DNA from: Chrysaora quinquecirrha | Lineage: Eukaryota; Cnidaria; Scyphozoa; Semaeostomeae; Pelagiidae | Assembly (NCBI GenBank): GCA_014526335.1 | Contig: JACTAT010000317.1 | Span: 259,524-323,523 of the forward strand | Length of the DNA: 64,000 bases | Direction of reading: 5' to 3' | In this document: piece by piece, positions 13,401-26,059 of the stretch | Layout of the letters: each line of letters begins with the position of its first letter | Numbering within the stretch: position 1 is the stretch's first letter | Notes under the pieces: model-generated | Told to the model about the DNA's origin: nothing | Databases searched by the model: none | The model's input: only the letters and a program-made list of their open reading frames with translations | Position numbers and translations under genes: made by a program

Positions 13401-16400
13401 TCTCGTGCTCATACTGTTGTCACCATTCAATTCGATCAGATTTGTAAAATGATATGGGTCAAGAAACTAAGAAGAGTAGTATCATCAACCTTGTAGATTT
13501 AGCAGGTAAGCAAAAAGAATTGTTATTGTTATTGTTATTGCTATTGTTATTATAATTGTTATTGTTATTTCTATTGTTATTTTTATTGTTACTGTCTTTG
13601 CTTTTGCCATTGTAATTGTTAATGTCATTGTTATTGTTATTATTATTTCCCTTGTTTTTGTTATTTTCATTGTCATTATCTGAATCATTGTTACTGTTGC
13701 TGTTTTTGCTATTGTTTATGCCATTGTCATTGTTAATGTTATTCCTATTGTTTGTCATTGTCAATGACTATTGTCATTGTCAGAGTTATTGTTTTTTGTG
13801 TTCCGTGCTACATCATAATTATGATTGTTTCACGTCTTTTTCTTTATCAATCCTTCTCTTTATTGACGATGAAGATCTTCAGACGATTCTGTGGCTATTC
13901 CTATTATGCTGTCTTGTTACTTTCACCGTTATTATTATGCGTAAATGTAAAGCTTGATATAATGTGAAAGTATCTTATTCTCAATTCAGGTTCAGAGCGA
14001 GCTGACAGTACAGGAGCAACAGGAGATCGTTTGAAAGAAGGAGCCAACATCAACAAGAGTTTATCAGCATTGGGGAACGTCATATCTGCACTTGCTGATT
14101 TATCAATGGGCAAGAAGAAGGTCCTTGTTCCATACAGAGACTCAGTATTGACTAAGCTATTGCAGAATGCTTTAGGAGGAAACAGTAAAACCATTATGAT
14201 TGCTGCCTTGTCACCTGCTGATATCAACTATGATGAAACCCTTAGTACTCTCAGGTAAGAAAGTTTTTTGTTTTCATGATTATGTTAAGCCCTATCCAAA
14301 TGCTTTAATGTTTCTTTCAGCAGCATCCAAAATTGTTGAGAGTCATTTGTTGGGACTCAAGAGTGCCAGATTTCGTCACGCAAACTCTTACTCGCCCAGC
14401 TGCATGTTGGCTCGAAATGTTGGAAATGTTTGACCACCCCATGAGCCAACAAAGCCCAACAACGTCCAACAAATGCTCGTGGTGAGCTCAGGAAGGTGGG
14501 GGTGGAGAGGTGGGTGGGGGTTCACTCAAGGATAGAAAATTTTTTGCCTTTCTGGGTACGTTGGACTATGGCTCAAAAACTTTCTGCGAAACTTGATTTG
14601 ACCATAGGAACCCTGTCAAAACTGTTAAGGGGACTTGTAAGAAGATTTGAGCCAAATTAATCTGAATAATATTGCTAGGGTTTGCCATTATTTCAATCCT
14701 TAAATTCTTTTCTGCAAAACTTTCTGCGAATATTTTTTCTCCCAAAAATTTCTGGACACTAGGTTCCCAAGTTCCGACACTTTTCAAGCTCTGATTGTAC
14801 TTGTACCTGAGTACTGTACTTTGAAACGAACTTCTCCGTTCTTTACAGGTATGCAGATCGTGCAAAGAAAATTAAAAACAAAGCTGTCGTTAATGAAAAC
14901 CCAATGGACAAATTGATCAGGGAGTTAAAAGAGGAAAATGAGAGACTTAAAAAGGCAATGGGCGGCCCTGGCGGTGGCTTAGAAAGTATCGGAGGACAAG
15001 GAATGACTGAGGAAGGTTGGTTTATGTTATTCCGTATAACTCTTAATACGACTCTTACATTCATTCATATATATCAATTTATAGAATATTCCACAAGTTG
15101 ATAAGATTATAGCCTGGACTGCACAAGAGAACCAACGACGTTTCCACTCAGCTAAAGAGCTCAATGAATTGGCCGAGTAACTCTCCATCCAAGTCATACA
15201 GCCATAGTCATAGGCTCTCCTTCCGTTTGACTTTTTTGCGTTTCTGTTACGTTGGTGGAAACGTTGTTGGCTCTCTGGTCATGCAGTCCAGGTTTGAATC
15301 CTTTCTACTGTGGTATGCCACTTGTGGGAAAATCTAACCTAGTGTTTTTCATCATGACAAATATATGAATTTATAGAGCTAGAGTGGAATTTTTTCAGCT
15401 TTTAATCATACAATCGGGGACAGTCGAAGTTCAATTCCTTTTCATTTAAAGATAGTCTCAGGCTGCTTGACTAGTTCACCAATATTTCGAGTGCTTTCAG
15501 CATTCAAAAACAAAGTATTTACAATTTTTTCCAACAAATACTTTTTAGAAAAGGAGAAAATGAGAAAGGAGATGGAAGAAGAAATTCGTGCTCAGTTAGA
15601 AGCCAATGCTATGGCCATGATGAGCTGGGATGAAAAGGTTGGTTCTAATTTTCAGATTTTTTCAGATGCTTTAATACCAGGCATACATACGTTTAGGAGA
15701 GCTAGGAGGGCTGCAGCCCCTTAATCCTCGTGTAGGTTAGTGGTTCAGGCGCTGGATTTTGTATCCATTCCATACTTAGTAGCACAAGCCTCTGTTAACT
15801 TAACAGTTAAATTTAACATAATATTCCTATTTCCTCTTTCTAGCTCCAAGCATCTCGCAGTGAAACCGAGTCCTCGGACGATTCAGCGAACCAGAAATAT
15901 AACACATCACCGCATCTTGTTAATTTAAATGAGGATAACATGTTGTCTGGTGTTATCAAGCACTGTTTAAAGGAAGGTATGATGTATTTCAATATGATGC
16001 TGCAGCAGACTGTGCTTTGTTCTTTACTGTTCTTTAAGAATGTGATACGTTCTTTGCTTGCCATAATGTATTAAATCATGTAGAGAGACCTCTGTGCTGT
16101 GCTGTCAATATGCTTTGCGAACATGAAGCAACCCTAGGGATCTTTTTGCCTTTTCGATCTTAACGTCTTTCTGAGACTCAAAACATCAATCTAGTTGCTA
16201 TCATGTTCATAATCAATCAATCAATCAATCAATCAATCATGGTTTCATTCTCGCTGCGCAAACTAATATTCTTAAGAAGAGATTTTGAAGATTGTAGAGG
16301 TTAAAAAGGAACAATCACCTCACCATAACTGCATGCCGGAACTCCAAGGATTTCTCACATGGAGTAGAATTCGAAGTATATGTGAAAAAAAATAAGGCAA

Positions 16401-19400
16401 AAGAGCACAAAGAGAAAAATGAAAAATGATCAAAAGTATTTTGCCAAATATTTCGTTCTGCCATGCAGGACTTCTTCAGAGGGCTAATGATAACTAAATC
16501 TCTTAGAAGATTTTGCCTCACAGCGAAAAGCTGCAAGACATTTGCCAGCATTCTAAATTGAGCTGCCGCTATGCTTGGCCAAAATGTTGACAGTGTAGTT
16601 ATAGTAGTTTGAAAGCTATTACGAAGCTGTAACAGATCTTGTCAGACAATGTCCGCAAATAAACTGCAGGGACACTGGCTCGCATGCTCAGTTATACCAG
16701 ACTCGGAACTATGTGTGTACTCATTTCTTCACTGATATAATCACATTATCGTTGGCTTGCATTTGTAAGTCGCACTAAATCCTATCACAGTGTGGTGCGA
16801 AAAAAGGAAGCCTTGAGGGCTGTTCTGACTACAGTAAAAAATTTTCAAACTTTTCTGCTTTTAGGAGAAACTACGATTGGACGAAAAGATGCCCAACCAG
16901 ATATTCCAATGACTGGTTTAAGGTTTGTTTTGAGATTTGTCTCTGTTCTAACCTCAAAATTGCTTCCCAGTAGTATTGCAGTAGAAACGTTTTGGTTTCG
17001 ATTCCCAGGGAGCTGAGTCTAGAAGACATTACATAATAAAGCATTCAATTGAGTTGGATTCGCGTTAAATTATTCGCATTGAAGTGAATTGCTTTAACGT
17101 CGACGATTTGTGTAATGTAGTGTATATAAGATATAAATGCATGAAGGGGCAGGAATGTGGGTCAGTGGGCTTCGGGTTAGGGATAGCAGCTATTCCAAAC
17201 CCCTATCTTCACGCTTAGTAGAGAAAAGAGCTTTCGGGTTGCCCGTGATCCGGTCGACCATCTGATACACGTTATTTTTTTGTGGTAAAGTTTCCGGCAG
17301 AAGGTACAATTTTCCTGCAAATTGCTTGCTCCCAACTCTATCTACGCCACTGCACGTAATATGTATCCATTTCGCAAACTCCTATCTTAATTGAATATTG
17401 CTTACTTGCGACACTGAGATTTTAATCATTATCTTCTATCTGTTTACAGTATCATGAAACAGCACGTTATTCTGACATGGGCAGAGAAAGAAGTTACTAT
17501 GAAACCCGGTACTTCTGGTGCTAAAACCAAGGTAAATGGAATCCCATTAACTGGGGAACGAGTTCTGAAGCATTTGGATCGTATCCTATTCGGTAAGTTT
17601 GTCTATTTGATTCGGTAACGTTTTTGGAATATGTCTTACGGTCATTGAGTCGAGTCATTGAATGGAGTTCGGAGTACTGAATTTAAGGTGCTATTTTATC
17701 GTGCTGTATTGCCCTGCGACTGGCGCTGTCTTATCCAACTGGCTGATGGTATCGAAAAGTCATTGAGGTTCGGACACGCGCCCCGACCACGGTAACATTT
17801 CTACCAGGGTAAAGGTCTTGTTTTATACCATGTACTTCAGTTCTGAGATCCTAGCGGTTGGCGCTAAAAACATCATTGCAGCTTCACTTATTGAGCTGAA
17901 CTATTAGACGCTCAAACTACGACTCATAAACGGAATTAAAACTATACGCAACTAAAGTTAAGTTCAGCTATAACTTGATAACGCCGTATGCTAGATACGC
18001 TGTTTTCAAAACATCGTCTGTTTCTATTGCATTCCCTCATGTTATTGAATTGGTGTCACCACATAACATGCAACAGTCTTGCAATTTATGTGCAACTTCC
18101 ATGCAACTTTGATCGGGTGTGTGTAGTGGTTTCTGTGCCTTAAGCCTGTATTCAGCTTTTGTGTGATTTTCACGCAATCTCCTTACAATTTTGAAAGCAA
18201 CTTTTCAATTTTCTAGGCTCAAATCATATGTTTTATTTTGTCAATCCACTCAATGGTGAAAAAAGCGAAGGAACGCCAGACAAAGTCGATTGGGATTTTG
18301 CACAGAAAGAAATTGCTCAAGCCAAAGGATTCCAGACCGGATTCGGCGCCGGACTTACCAAAGGTCGGTTGTTAATTTACTCGATTTATTTGGCGAAAAT
18401 GTGTAGGTTCTTAAAATAGAGTCTTAAGCTATTACCGTAAATCCTCGAATTCGCCCCCCCCCCTCCAATAAGCTCTCCCCTCAACTTAGCCCCTACTTTA
18501 GAGCGAGAAATTGTTAATAAGCCCCCACCCCTCGAATAAGTCCCCACTCCTGAAATGTTGGTGTTAGCCTTTTGAGTTCATATTGGTACTTTATCGACTT
18601 ATGACAGAAAAATGCCCTCTTTTACTTTTAGTCGATGATAAATCATGCGTTTGTGATCAATTTTATAAGCCCCCACCTCGAATAAGCCCCCCTCCAAAAA
18701 CAGGAATAATAATTAAGCCCCCGGGTGCTAATTCGAGGGTTTACGGTGCCAGAAAAACAAAACACGATTCAAGATTTAACAGCTTTAGCAGACCCTGCTT
18801 ATAATTATTGTGAATGCAATAATTTTAGAGTCCATGAAAGATGTTAAATCACAAACAAATTGTTTTCAAACACCAGTGTATGGACTGGACCTTCTTATAA
18901 AGGACCATTTTATACCATCATATCAGGCTTAAGTTGTTTTTGTGCATTTGGTAGAAAATATATAATTTCAGAGTCAAAACTGTAGGAGAGCATTTTGCTG
19001 TATAAACTGGAGATTTGCTTGGTGGTTTTATGGAGCTCTCAGTGAAAACGTCGTTGACTCTCTTGCCATGCAGTACGGGTTAGAATTCCATCAATTGTGG
19101 TATGCCACTTGTGGAAAAGTCCATCCTAGTGTTCGCAATTCATTACACAAATAGTTTCTGGGTGCAGGTTCTTAATAAATGAAAGTTCATTTTTACGGGT
19201 TTTTACTGTAATTTGTATTCTAAGATGCAGTAACGATTTTCTACTTGGTTAAAGTAATTTAATAACAAATATATGTAATAACAATATTAATCATTTTATT
19301 CATTTTCATTGTAACTAAAAATCATTGTATGAGAAATCGAAATATGTCAGATAAAGCTATTTGTTTAGGATATATCTTGAATTTGTTATATTGTTGAAAT

Positions 19401-22400
19401 CAATTTTTTGAATGAAAATTGCATAAAGTCTTTTGCTAATGGGAAGCCCAGGAAATATACAGAAAGTCTGGTTTTTTAATCTGGCATCTTACACTCTGTC
19501 ATTTACCTTATTTGGTTATTTTAGATCAACAAATGGCACAAGAACAGGTTTTGGAATTATTACCCATGGTTAGTGAAGTGAATGCTGTCAGTGAAGAATT
19601 AGACAAACAAAAGTATGTATTGATTATATAAGTATGTATAACAGTATACTCTAAAACAGTGTAGTGTAGTGTAGTGTAGTGTAGTGTAGTGTAGTGTAGT
19701 GTAGTATAGTGTAGTGTAGTATACTCTAAAGTAGTATAAAGTAGTGTAGTATAGTGCAGTGTAGTGTAGTGAAGTGGAGTGTAGTGTAGTGTAGTGTAGT
19801 GTAGTAAAGTGTAGTATAGTGCAGTGTAGTGTAGTGTAGTGTAGTGCAATGTAGTGTAGTGAAGTGTAGTATAGTGCAGTGTAGTGTAGAGTAGTGTAGT
19901 GTAGTGTAGTGTAGTGTAGTGTAGTGTAGTGTAGTGTAGTGTAGTAAAGTGTAGTGTATAAGGTAGTGTAGTGTAGTGTAGTGTAGTGTAGTGTAGTGTA
20001 GTATTGTGTAGTGTAGTGTACTATGATAAAGATTTCATGTTAAGAAATGGCGTAGCTATTTCTTTAATCTTTTAACTTTGTTTTTAGAGCTTTTGAAGTC
20101 ATTCTCATATCTGGTGCTGCACAGGAATCCGGTGGTAAAGAGACAAAGTAAGTGTCCGTTGCAGGATATAGAATGATTTCAGACTGTAAATGAGGATTAT
20201 CCTAACTTTTTAGCTATGTTATGATTGTTGATTAAGTCACTCTAGTTCGACTAAGTCCGGATCTTCATTAGGCGAAAACTGTCGTGCTAGCAGCGACGAA
20301 CGGAGGAGCAGAAAATGCGGTATTGTGCCTGTTTGCTGACAGAATGATTTCGTGTAGTGTGGATCCTGCGTAAGACGAGAAGAGATGCCTTTGCCGCATG
20401 TTACCACGAAGTTGCTTGACTAGAGTAACGGATTTTAATATCTAAATGAAGAGACTTAGGCTCTGTCCAACCTATCAAACATAATTTGTCAAGCATTTTG
20501 AAATTTGCATATCAAGCAGCGTTTGAATGTTTGGCCACATTATTAAACATTGCTCGTCAAGCATTGTTTTTTGAGACAAGCATAAATTGTTTTTGTAGCT
20601 ACATTTCAGAAACCTTGATAAGCGAATTCTGCTTGTTAAAATTGTTTCATGACGTGGCTAAACAGCCAAAAATTACTTGTAAAGCGAAATCAAAGGTTGG
20701 AAAAGCAATCCTTTGTCCAGGGTCTAAAAGTATTCAGCCTTTTAGATCATCTTCAGTGGGTTTTATCTAAAGTACTTTACTCAACTCACTGTTAACACTT
20801 TTCTATTTACAGGGTGATTGTGAAAATGAAAAACCTTCTAAATGATAATGTTTGGTTATGGGAAAGAGGAAAGTTCACAAACAGGAGATTTTTAATGCAG
20901 GTATGTCGCATAGATGTTTGTATATGCATAGTGTAGCAAAGTGTAGTCTACCAAATTAACATCCCTGTTGTGCAGTGGAATAGATACAAGCTGATATATA
21001 CCAAAACATGCACAACATAACACAGTGTTGTTTATATCCATTATGCATTATATATCAGGCTATATATTGGGTGGGCCAAAAAGTACCCCCCAAACTAAAA
21101 AAATTGATGTAAAATCTTTCCTATGGAAGGTTCTTACAAAATTAAAATCACATCAACTGCAAATGAATACCCTATATGCTCTAATCAAGACTTTTTTCTG
21201 GCTACTGATCTTTTGGTAATTTCAACGAAGTCAAAATCATTTTCTTGGATGATAATTTTCTTTGAGTTTAGCGTTTAGTAGGTTACTACCGATGCAATAA
21301 CATTTCTGGTTTCGCTGCACCCGTATTTGTGACTACAAATTTTTGAGTTAGGATTACTCTTAGAAAAAAGCAGTCTGGGCTTTGAATTTCTACACAGCAA
21401 ATGTTTAGTAGGTTGAAGTTTATTTGGTCAATTATCAATTATTATTTATATCAATTATTTCAATTAAGTCGATTATCAATTATATCAATTATCAATTATG
21501 TCAATTATCAATTTTGTCAGTTATTAATGATATCAATTATATCAATTATAACTTATATCAATTTTTATCAGTTATTTAGTGTGGGGGGGGGGTTACTTTA
21601 GTACCCCATCTATAGAACGTGGCATACATACAGGTTCTTAAAATGTTCATCTCAATTTTACAAACAGGATTTATATCAAAGATTTTTGGATGGCGATGAG
21701 TCTGTGAAGACAATACCCCAAGAAGAAGATCCATTTTGGGAGCCCCCTGAAGATGTTCTTATTGGCACTGTTAATGTTTTCCTTCAATGTCTATCGTATG
21801 CACTGGATCTTGATGATAAATTTGTTATCACTGATTACAAGGTTTGAGAACTTATTTTTTCATAATGAACCTTTCTTCTGATTCTATCCGCGTCTCGTAT
21901 ATAAGGTAGTTATTTCTTCTAGATTTTCAAGTTGCTTATTGCTGATGGTTTTGTATTGTGTTTTCAATTTTTACTGGTTCGTTGTTCGTTGTTTTTTTTC
22001 GTTTTTCGTTTCTTGTTTTTCGTATTTTTGTCTTCTTGTTTTTTTATTTTCGTTCACTATTCTTTGTTTTTTCTTCGTTGTTTGCTCTTTATATTTTTTG
22101 TTGTATTTTTTATTCTTTGTTTGTAATCTATTATTTATCATTTTTTGGTCACGGAGTGTTCCATTGTAGTCTGTATGGCGAAAGAAGTGTTTCCGGCGTA
22201 GAGCTATAGGAATAGGACTCCCACCCCCAATGGGACCAGCGTGTGAAGCCAAATTCTGTGGCTAAATCTTGACAGCGCAAAGGTGGGATTAGATCAGCCA
22301 ATCAAATCTAGACAGATTTGGTCTGATCTTGCTACCCTGGATATCTATACTCCTTGACATACCTATAAGGTTCCTTTGATTGGTTACTTTTTCTTTATTA

Positions 22401-25400
22401 CCTATTTTGCATTGTTTATCATTAAGCTAAATAACAGCTATTTCTAAATTCTACCTTATGTTTCCATTTTGATGTGTAATAAACTGGTCTAGAGCATGTA
22501 ACAAGACCAATCTTTCATAGAAGCATCTATTCCTTTACACCTCTAGTTCGCATAGAACATCAGTGACATTCTAGCCTGTCTGACTGAACTAGCCAGCAGC
22601 CGAATTTTAAGTTTTGCTGCTCATTAATCAGCTTCCTGGTAGTCTACTGACTGCCCCTCTGACTGCTTTGCATTCCCACGGCCAACAGCGCCTCATTTTC
22701 ATTTTGCTAAATTACAGGGCTCTGAAGAAGGCAATGTTATCATTAACATAACACCATGCACTGCAAATGGAAAACCCCTTGACGAAGAATCTTTCGTTGA
22801 TGATCCTAAAGATCTTTTGGGTAAACCATTTCACTTTAAGGTAAGAATTCAAATAAATATTTAAGATACACGCTTTTTCTTTATATAGAACCTAGCTCAA
22901 GGCCTAGTTCTTAAAGTTCCTAATTTTTAACTGCACATTCAGTGTCATGAGTATTATACAGACACACTAGTAAGCAAAGCTCGGGACTAGTATAGGAAAC
23001 ATGTGATACATACATAATTGTATGTGGTACATGCGTAACATACAATTTATGTGATAGAGCCGGCTTTCTTATTCTTGATTGTTTGCAGTGATAAAAACAT
23101 TCAACATTGAAAAGTTCCTGAGTGATTTCTCTTTAGTAGTATAAGTTCTTTAAGTCTTCGGGCCTTCTACATGTAGGTTCCTCAAAAGCTCTCTGTTTGG
23201 CTCTTTTCGTGCTTTTGTATGTAACTGACAAATTTTTTTCCGATTTTAGCAATTTTTTCATCAGCTTTAACCCCCTTTTACCGTTTGATGTGTATTTTAT
23301 TTTCTTAGGTTACGGTAAGGAATGCAGAAGTGCAGAAGTCTCGATTCTCTCAAGGTTTATATGTTAAATACCAAACCATGGGAGAGACAGAACCAACCGA
23401 AACTCCAGTCGTAACAGGGACATTGTCACCGGAATTTAATCATTCGAAAATCGTATCTTTCACGAGCATTACAGAAGATCATTTGGAATGGTTCGACACT
23501 GGATGTCTGACTTTCTCGGTTTATGGAAAACAAGTCGACAAAGTTTCTGATCAAAGATTACTGAAAATGACAACCAAGGTGCGTATGAATGAAATTGACT
23601 TATTACCTGAGTCGAACCGAGACTAACACCAAACCGAGATCACTTAACTGGTAGTTTGAGCGTACTGCACTTGATCTCAATTGCGATAACTACAACTCAG
23701 ATAATAAGTCTACGAAGAACTATTATTTTAGCTTTCTTGAGGGAAATTCCGAGGCCCGAGGGGGGGGTGGTACTTCAGTATGTAGACATACTGGACGTGC
23801 CCTCATATGGGTGGGTTTTTTCAACTGAAATTCTCTACACATGGGTCTGATAGTCTGCTTGATTCTGATCGATTGGTTGGTATTTTAGAATTTTCTTACC
23901 AATATGTTCCATTATGATTTACTGCAAAGTGGCTGACAACCTTTCTACTTTGCATTTTGCTTTCGAAATGATGACTTGGCAGCAACAGAGCATGAGACTC
24001 ATGATGTGTCTAAATAAGTACCGCTTTAATGATCGCCTCTTTTAGGAACTTCGTCAAATGGAACACATCCAGAACCCAAGCATGACACATCGCCAATCCA
24101 CGTTTCGAGGAGGAGCAATGGGCGAATCGGCACAACTGAAATCAGAGCTCATTCTATTGAAAAGAAAGAACGATCGACTAATCAAGAAAGAGAAGCGAAT
24201 TCAGGTAGACTACTGATTGATTAATTGTACATTAGGGCTAGGAACATAATTTATATTGTTAACAATAATGTTACAGGAGTGGCAGCATGAGAGCTAGAAG
24301 GGCAATTTTTATGTAACGTTTATTATACTCTAATTAAGCCTAAGAAGTTACATATATTTTTCTTATAACTGCCATGAATAGTGAACACTATGGATAGATT
24401 TTTCCATAAGTGGTATATCACAATTCATTAGGATGTGTATTATACTTATATGGAACAAGACAAAGAAGTTGGCCCAGTACTGAGTTCCTTGAAACGACAG
24501 GGAATGTAGTGGCCTTTTCAAAAACTTTTTAACCATCCAAATCAACCCCCTCCACCAAAATCATTGTTCATGTTGTTATAAATTAAAACCAACATTGACT
24601 AGGGGAGGAGGGGTTTCGAGGAAATAATCTGCAAAAAGAGAGCCAGTATATTGCCTGCCCCTACATCTCAAAACGTTTTGTCTAAGATTGTAGCTCCTTT
24701 TAGGGGCAGACAATTTCGATCCATGCATTCGTGGCCTCTGGTCTCTAACACTGTAAACTTCAGCCCCTTGAACTTTTTCTAGCCCTGCTCCTGATATGTT
24801 TTTCTGTATTTATCAAGTAATTTTATCATTATTTGCATCTTTTAGGACATTGTGACAGAATGGGGTAAAAAGCCCCCAGCGGAACAAGATTTCGCTGCAT
24901 TTTATAAAACAATACAAGCTGCTGCATTCTACCAACGTGGACAACTCAAATATAAAGTCAACATGTTACAATCTGTAAGTTTACATAAAGTATTTCGATC
25001 GTTCTTCTGATGGATCCGTCCCAATTAGTCTTATTATCTGAGTCTAAATTATCGATCGTGAAACCAAGTTTAACTCTCAAACGAGATCATTTGCAATTCA
25101 ACTCAATTGGAGTACCTATGACTCATGTAATAAGTCTACTTCCAATCTTTCTTTGGTCTGATAAAAGAAGTGCCCAGACTCACTACATTAGTCCGACTTC
25201 GTCGCTCGATGTTGTTGTTATTGCTTTTTACAATCGTTCAGTGCTTTCTGTTGGAGTGACAAATCAGAAGTAGGTGAGCAACAACTAGAGACTCGTGTAA
25301 TGAGTGTAGGAATTATCTTAAAAGTTAATAGTATTGAGCGTTCAGATAAACGATGGTTGGAGGAATATCGCGTTTTGCTAGGAAAATACGAATAAATTGA

Positions 25401-26059
25401 AAGATAAGCAATTAAAAATGAAACACACAACATGAAAATTAGAATAACATTAATATTCTTAAATGTTTGTAGAAAATTCTTCCTCTTTGGAGTTTTTCCA
25501 TCAGGGATTTAGGACCCAGCATTCTTAAATGTTTATTGTAAGGGTTTGGCGTAATGTCCTTGGTGAAAAATGTTCAAAAATGAATCGGCGGAGGATTACA
25601 ACTGGAGACAAGAGATGACATTGACCACGTCGTAAACGCACGTTGCTCAGGCCCCAAGTGCATTTCATTGAATCTCAAACGGTCAACCGCTTGTCGACCG
25701 ATTAGCATTGAGAATTTCTTCGAAGTTTCACATAGAGGCCTATTCACCCTGGGAGCGAGGCTGCTATAATATAACTCCCGGGCTTTTCAGGTTAAAAGTT
25801 GCAAAATTATGGTCAAGGTTTGTTAAAACCCAAGTCCCACCAGTGAAAATTTCTTAATTGTTGTAATTTCAATACAGTACCAGGCAACAGTAGCTTTTAT
25901 TATTGTTGTTATATAAGGTATTTTGGATTGCTCGTTACCCCCTGCTATTTCTCTTTTCAGTATTTGAAAAACCAGAAAGGTGCAACGGCGAACGGAGGGG
26001 AGGTGAAGACAGAAATAAAGCCTACCTCATCTGGCAGCAAAGCGTGCTCACTTATGTAA
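7444..26059 (+). CDS. KIF28-like kinesin (kinesin-3 related), 27 exons
   Basis: Microtubule motor with an FHA cargo/regulatory region, close in layout and length (about 988 aa) to KIF28. Exons: 7444-7457, 7673-7711, 7945-8021, 8528-8544, 9541-9563, 10486-10607, 10845-10923, 11319-11382, 11969-12058, 13127-13223, 13354-13505, 13990-14254, 14849-15015, 15549-15637, 15844-15976, 16865-16922, 17450-17592, 18217-18363, 19525-19612, 20088-20147, 20813-20900, 21668-21841, 22718-22840, 23309-23578, 24046-24204, 24846-24974, 25961-26059. Phases agree throughout except in exon 11. Seen: [10 protein letters not shown] (start), P-loop GQTGSGKS (exon 7), NATSSRAH switch I (exon 11), LAGSERA switch II (exons 11-12), neck helix rich in E/K (exons 13-14), FHA core ETTIGRKDA plus VNG (exons 16-18), then a C-terminal C2-like or undefined part and a coiled coil. 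Exon 11 is one A short at 13446-13449, breaking the frame before the VDLAG motif. The gene is otherwise intact, so a sequence error is likely. Confidence 0.92.
8985..9353. mobile_element. MITE, ACACGCTTTTTTTATAAGG family
   Basis: Begins 'acacgctttttttataagg' and ends with its inverse 'ccttataaaaaaatgtgta'. The inside repeats 'aaggaact' blocks. Same family as 38062-38461, 38961-39359, 40763-41134 and, more decayed, 22868-23180 and 49930-50318. Intronic in the kinesin gene. Confidence 0.75.
10188..10492 (+). repeat. 153-bp tandem duplication across a splice acceptor
   Basis: Copy 1 starts at 10188 and copy 2 at 10341, both with 'gattcaaaattcatttgcat'. The copies carry the 'tttttaag|gtcac' acceptor of kinesin exon 6, so a duplicate acceptor sits at 10333. 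Each copy also contains two 'gatgcaacattgcatgcaa' blocks. Confidence 0.85.
11740..11890 (-). repeat. tRNA-derived SINE (family C), reverse strand
   Basis: 'gattcaaacctgg' is an inverted box B and 'aacgacgtttccactgagct' an inverted box A. The same head occurs at 15110-15190, 15240-15370, 19010-19160 and 60830-60965. Confidence 0.6.
12568..12800 (-). repeat. tRNA-derived SINE (family B), reverse strand, diverged
   Basis: Shares 'ttgtgcccccagactgatat', 'ggacagctga' and 'cccgacgaaattcaaaccca' (inverted box B) with the better copy at 12880-13085. Confidence 0.6.
12880..13085 (-). repeat. tRNA-derived SINE (family B), reverse strand
   Basis: Read on the minus strand it opens with a clear tRNA-like head: 'ggtgatgtggccgagtagtc' (box A) and 'gtgggttcgaatctcgtc' (box B). 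The tail follows toward 12880. It ends about 40 bp before the acceptor of kinesin exon 10. Confidence 0.7.
13510..13760 (+). repeat. Imperfect TTATTG/TTGTTA microsatellite
   Basis: Runs of 'attgttattgttatt' right after kinesin exon 11. They generate the Asn-rich and Leu-rich ORFs on the two strands, which are not genes. Confidence 0.85.
15105..15370. repeat. Pair of opposed family C SINE heads
   Basis: At 15110-15190 a minus-oriented head ('aacgacgtttccactcagct') is followed at 15240-15370 by a plus-oriented copy ('ggtggaaacgttgttggctc', 'tccaggtttgaatcc', 'gtggtatgccacttgtggg'). Intronic. Confidence 0.6.
16211..16239 (+). repeat. (AATC)n microsatellite
   Basis: Seven AATC units in an intron of the kinesin gene. 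Confidence 0.85.
17690..17890 (+). repeat. tRNA-derived SINE (family A)
   Basis: 'tgaggttcggacacgcgcc' stands at the box B position. The body 'gggtaaaggtcttg' and the end 'gagatcctagcggttggcgc' match the copy at 32466-32640. Confidence 0.55.
18434..18750. mobile_element. MITE, 'CCGTAAATCCTCGAAT...AAGCCCCC' family
   Basis: Terminal inverted repeats 'taccgtaaatcctcgaat' and 'attcgagggtttacggt' enclose repeated 'aataagcccccacc' blocks. The sister copy is at 34205-34590. Confidence 0.75.
19010..19165 (+). repeat. tRNA-derived SINE (family C)
   Basis: 'gagctctcagtgaaaacgtc' (box A region), 'gggttagaattcc' (degenerate box B) and 'gtggtatgccacttgtgg' body. Confidence 0.6.
19655..20022 (+). repeat. 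(TAGTG)n pentanucleotide microsatellite
   Basis: About 370 bp of 'gtagtgtagt' with scattered 'gtagtaaagt' and 'gtatagtgca' variants, between kinesin exons 19 and 20. The Tyr/Thr/Leu-repeat ORF on the minus strand is an artefact of it. Confidence 0.95.
20455..20745. mobile_element. MITE, CAAACATTG family
   Basis: 'tatcaaacataatttgtcaa', 'gtttggccacattattaaac' and 'gacgtggctaaacagcc' match blocks of the other copies. The ends are decayed. Confidence 0.5.
21425..21575 (+). repeat. 'tatcaatta' low-complexity repeat
   Basis: Repeated 'atcaattat' motifs in the intron before kinesin exon 22. Confidence 0.75.
22868..23180. mobile_element. Decayed MITE, ACACGCTTTTT family
   Basis: Left end 'acacgctttttctttatata' followed by 'aaggcctagttcttaaagtt' as in the copies at 38-39 kb. 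Right part 'ctacatgtaggttcctc'; the right terminus is missing. Confidence 0.55.

Noticed and set aside
19526..19849. 107-codon Tyr/Thr/Leu ORF on the minus strand
   Set aside because: Read through the TAGTG repeat.
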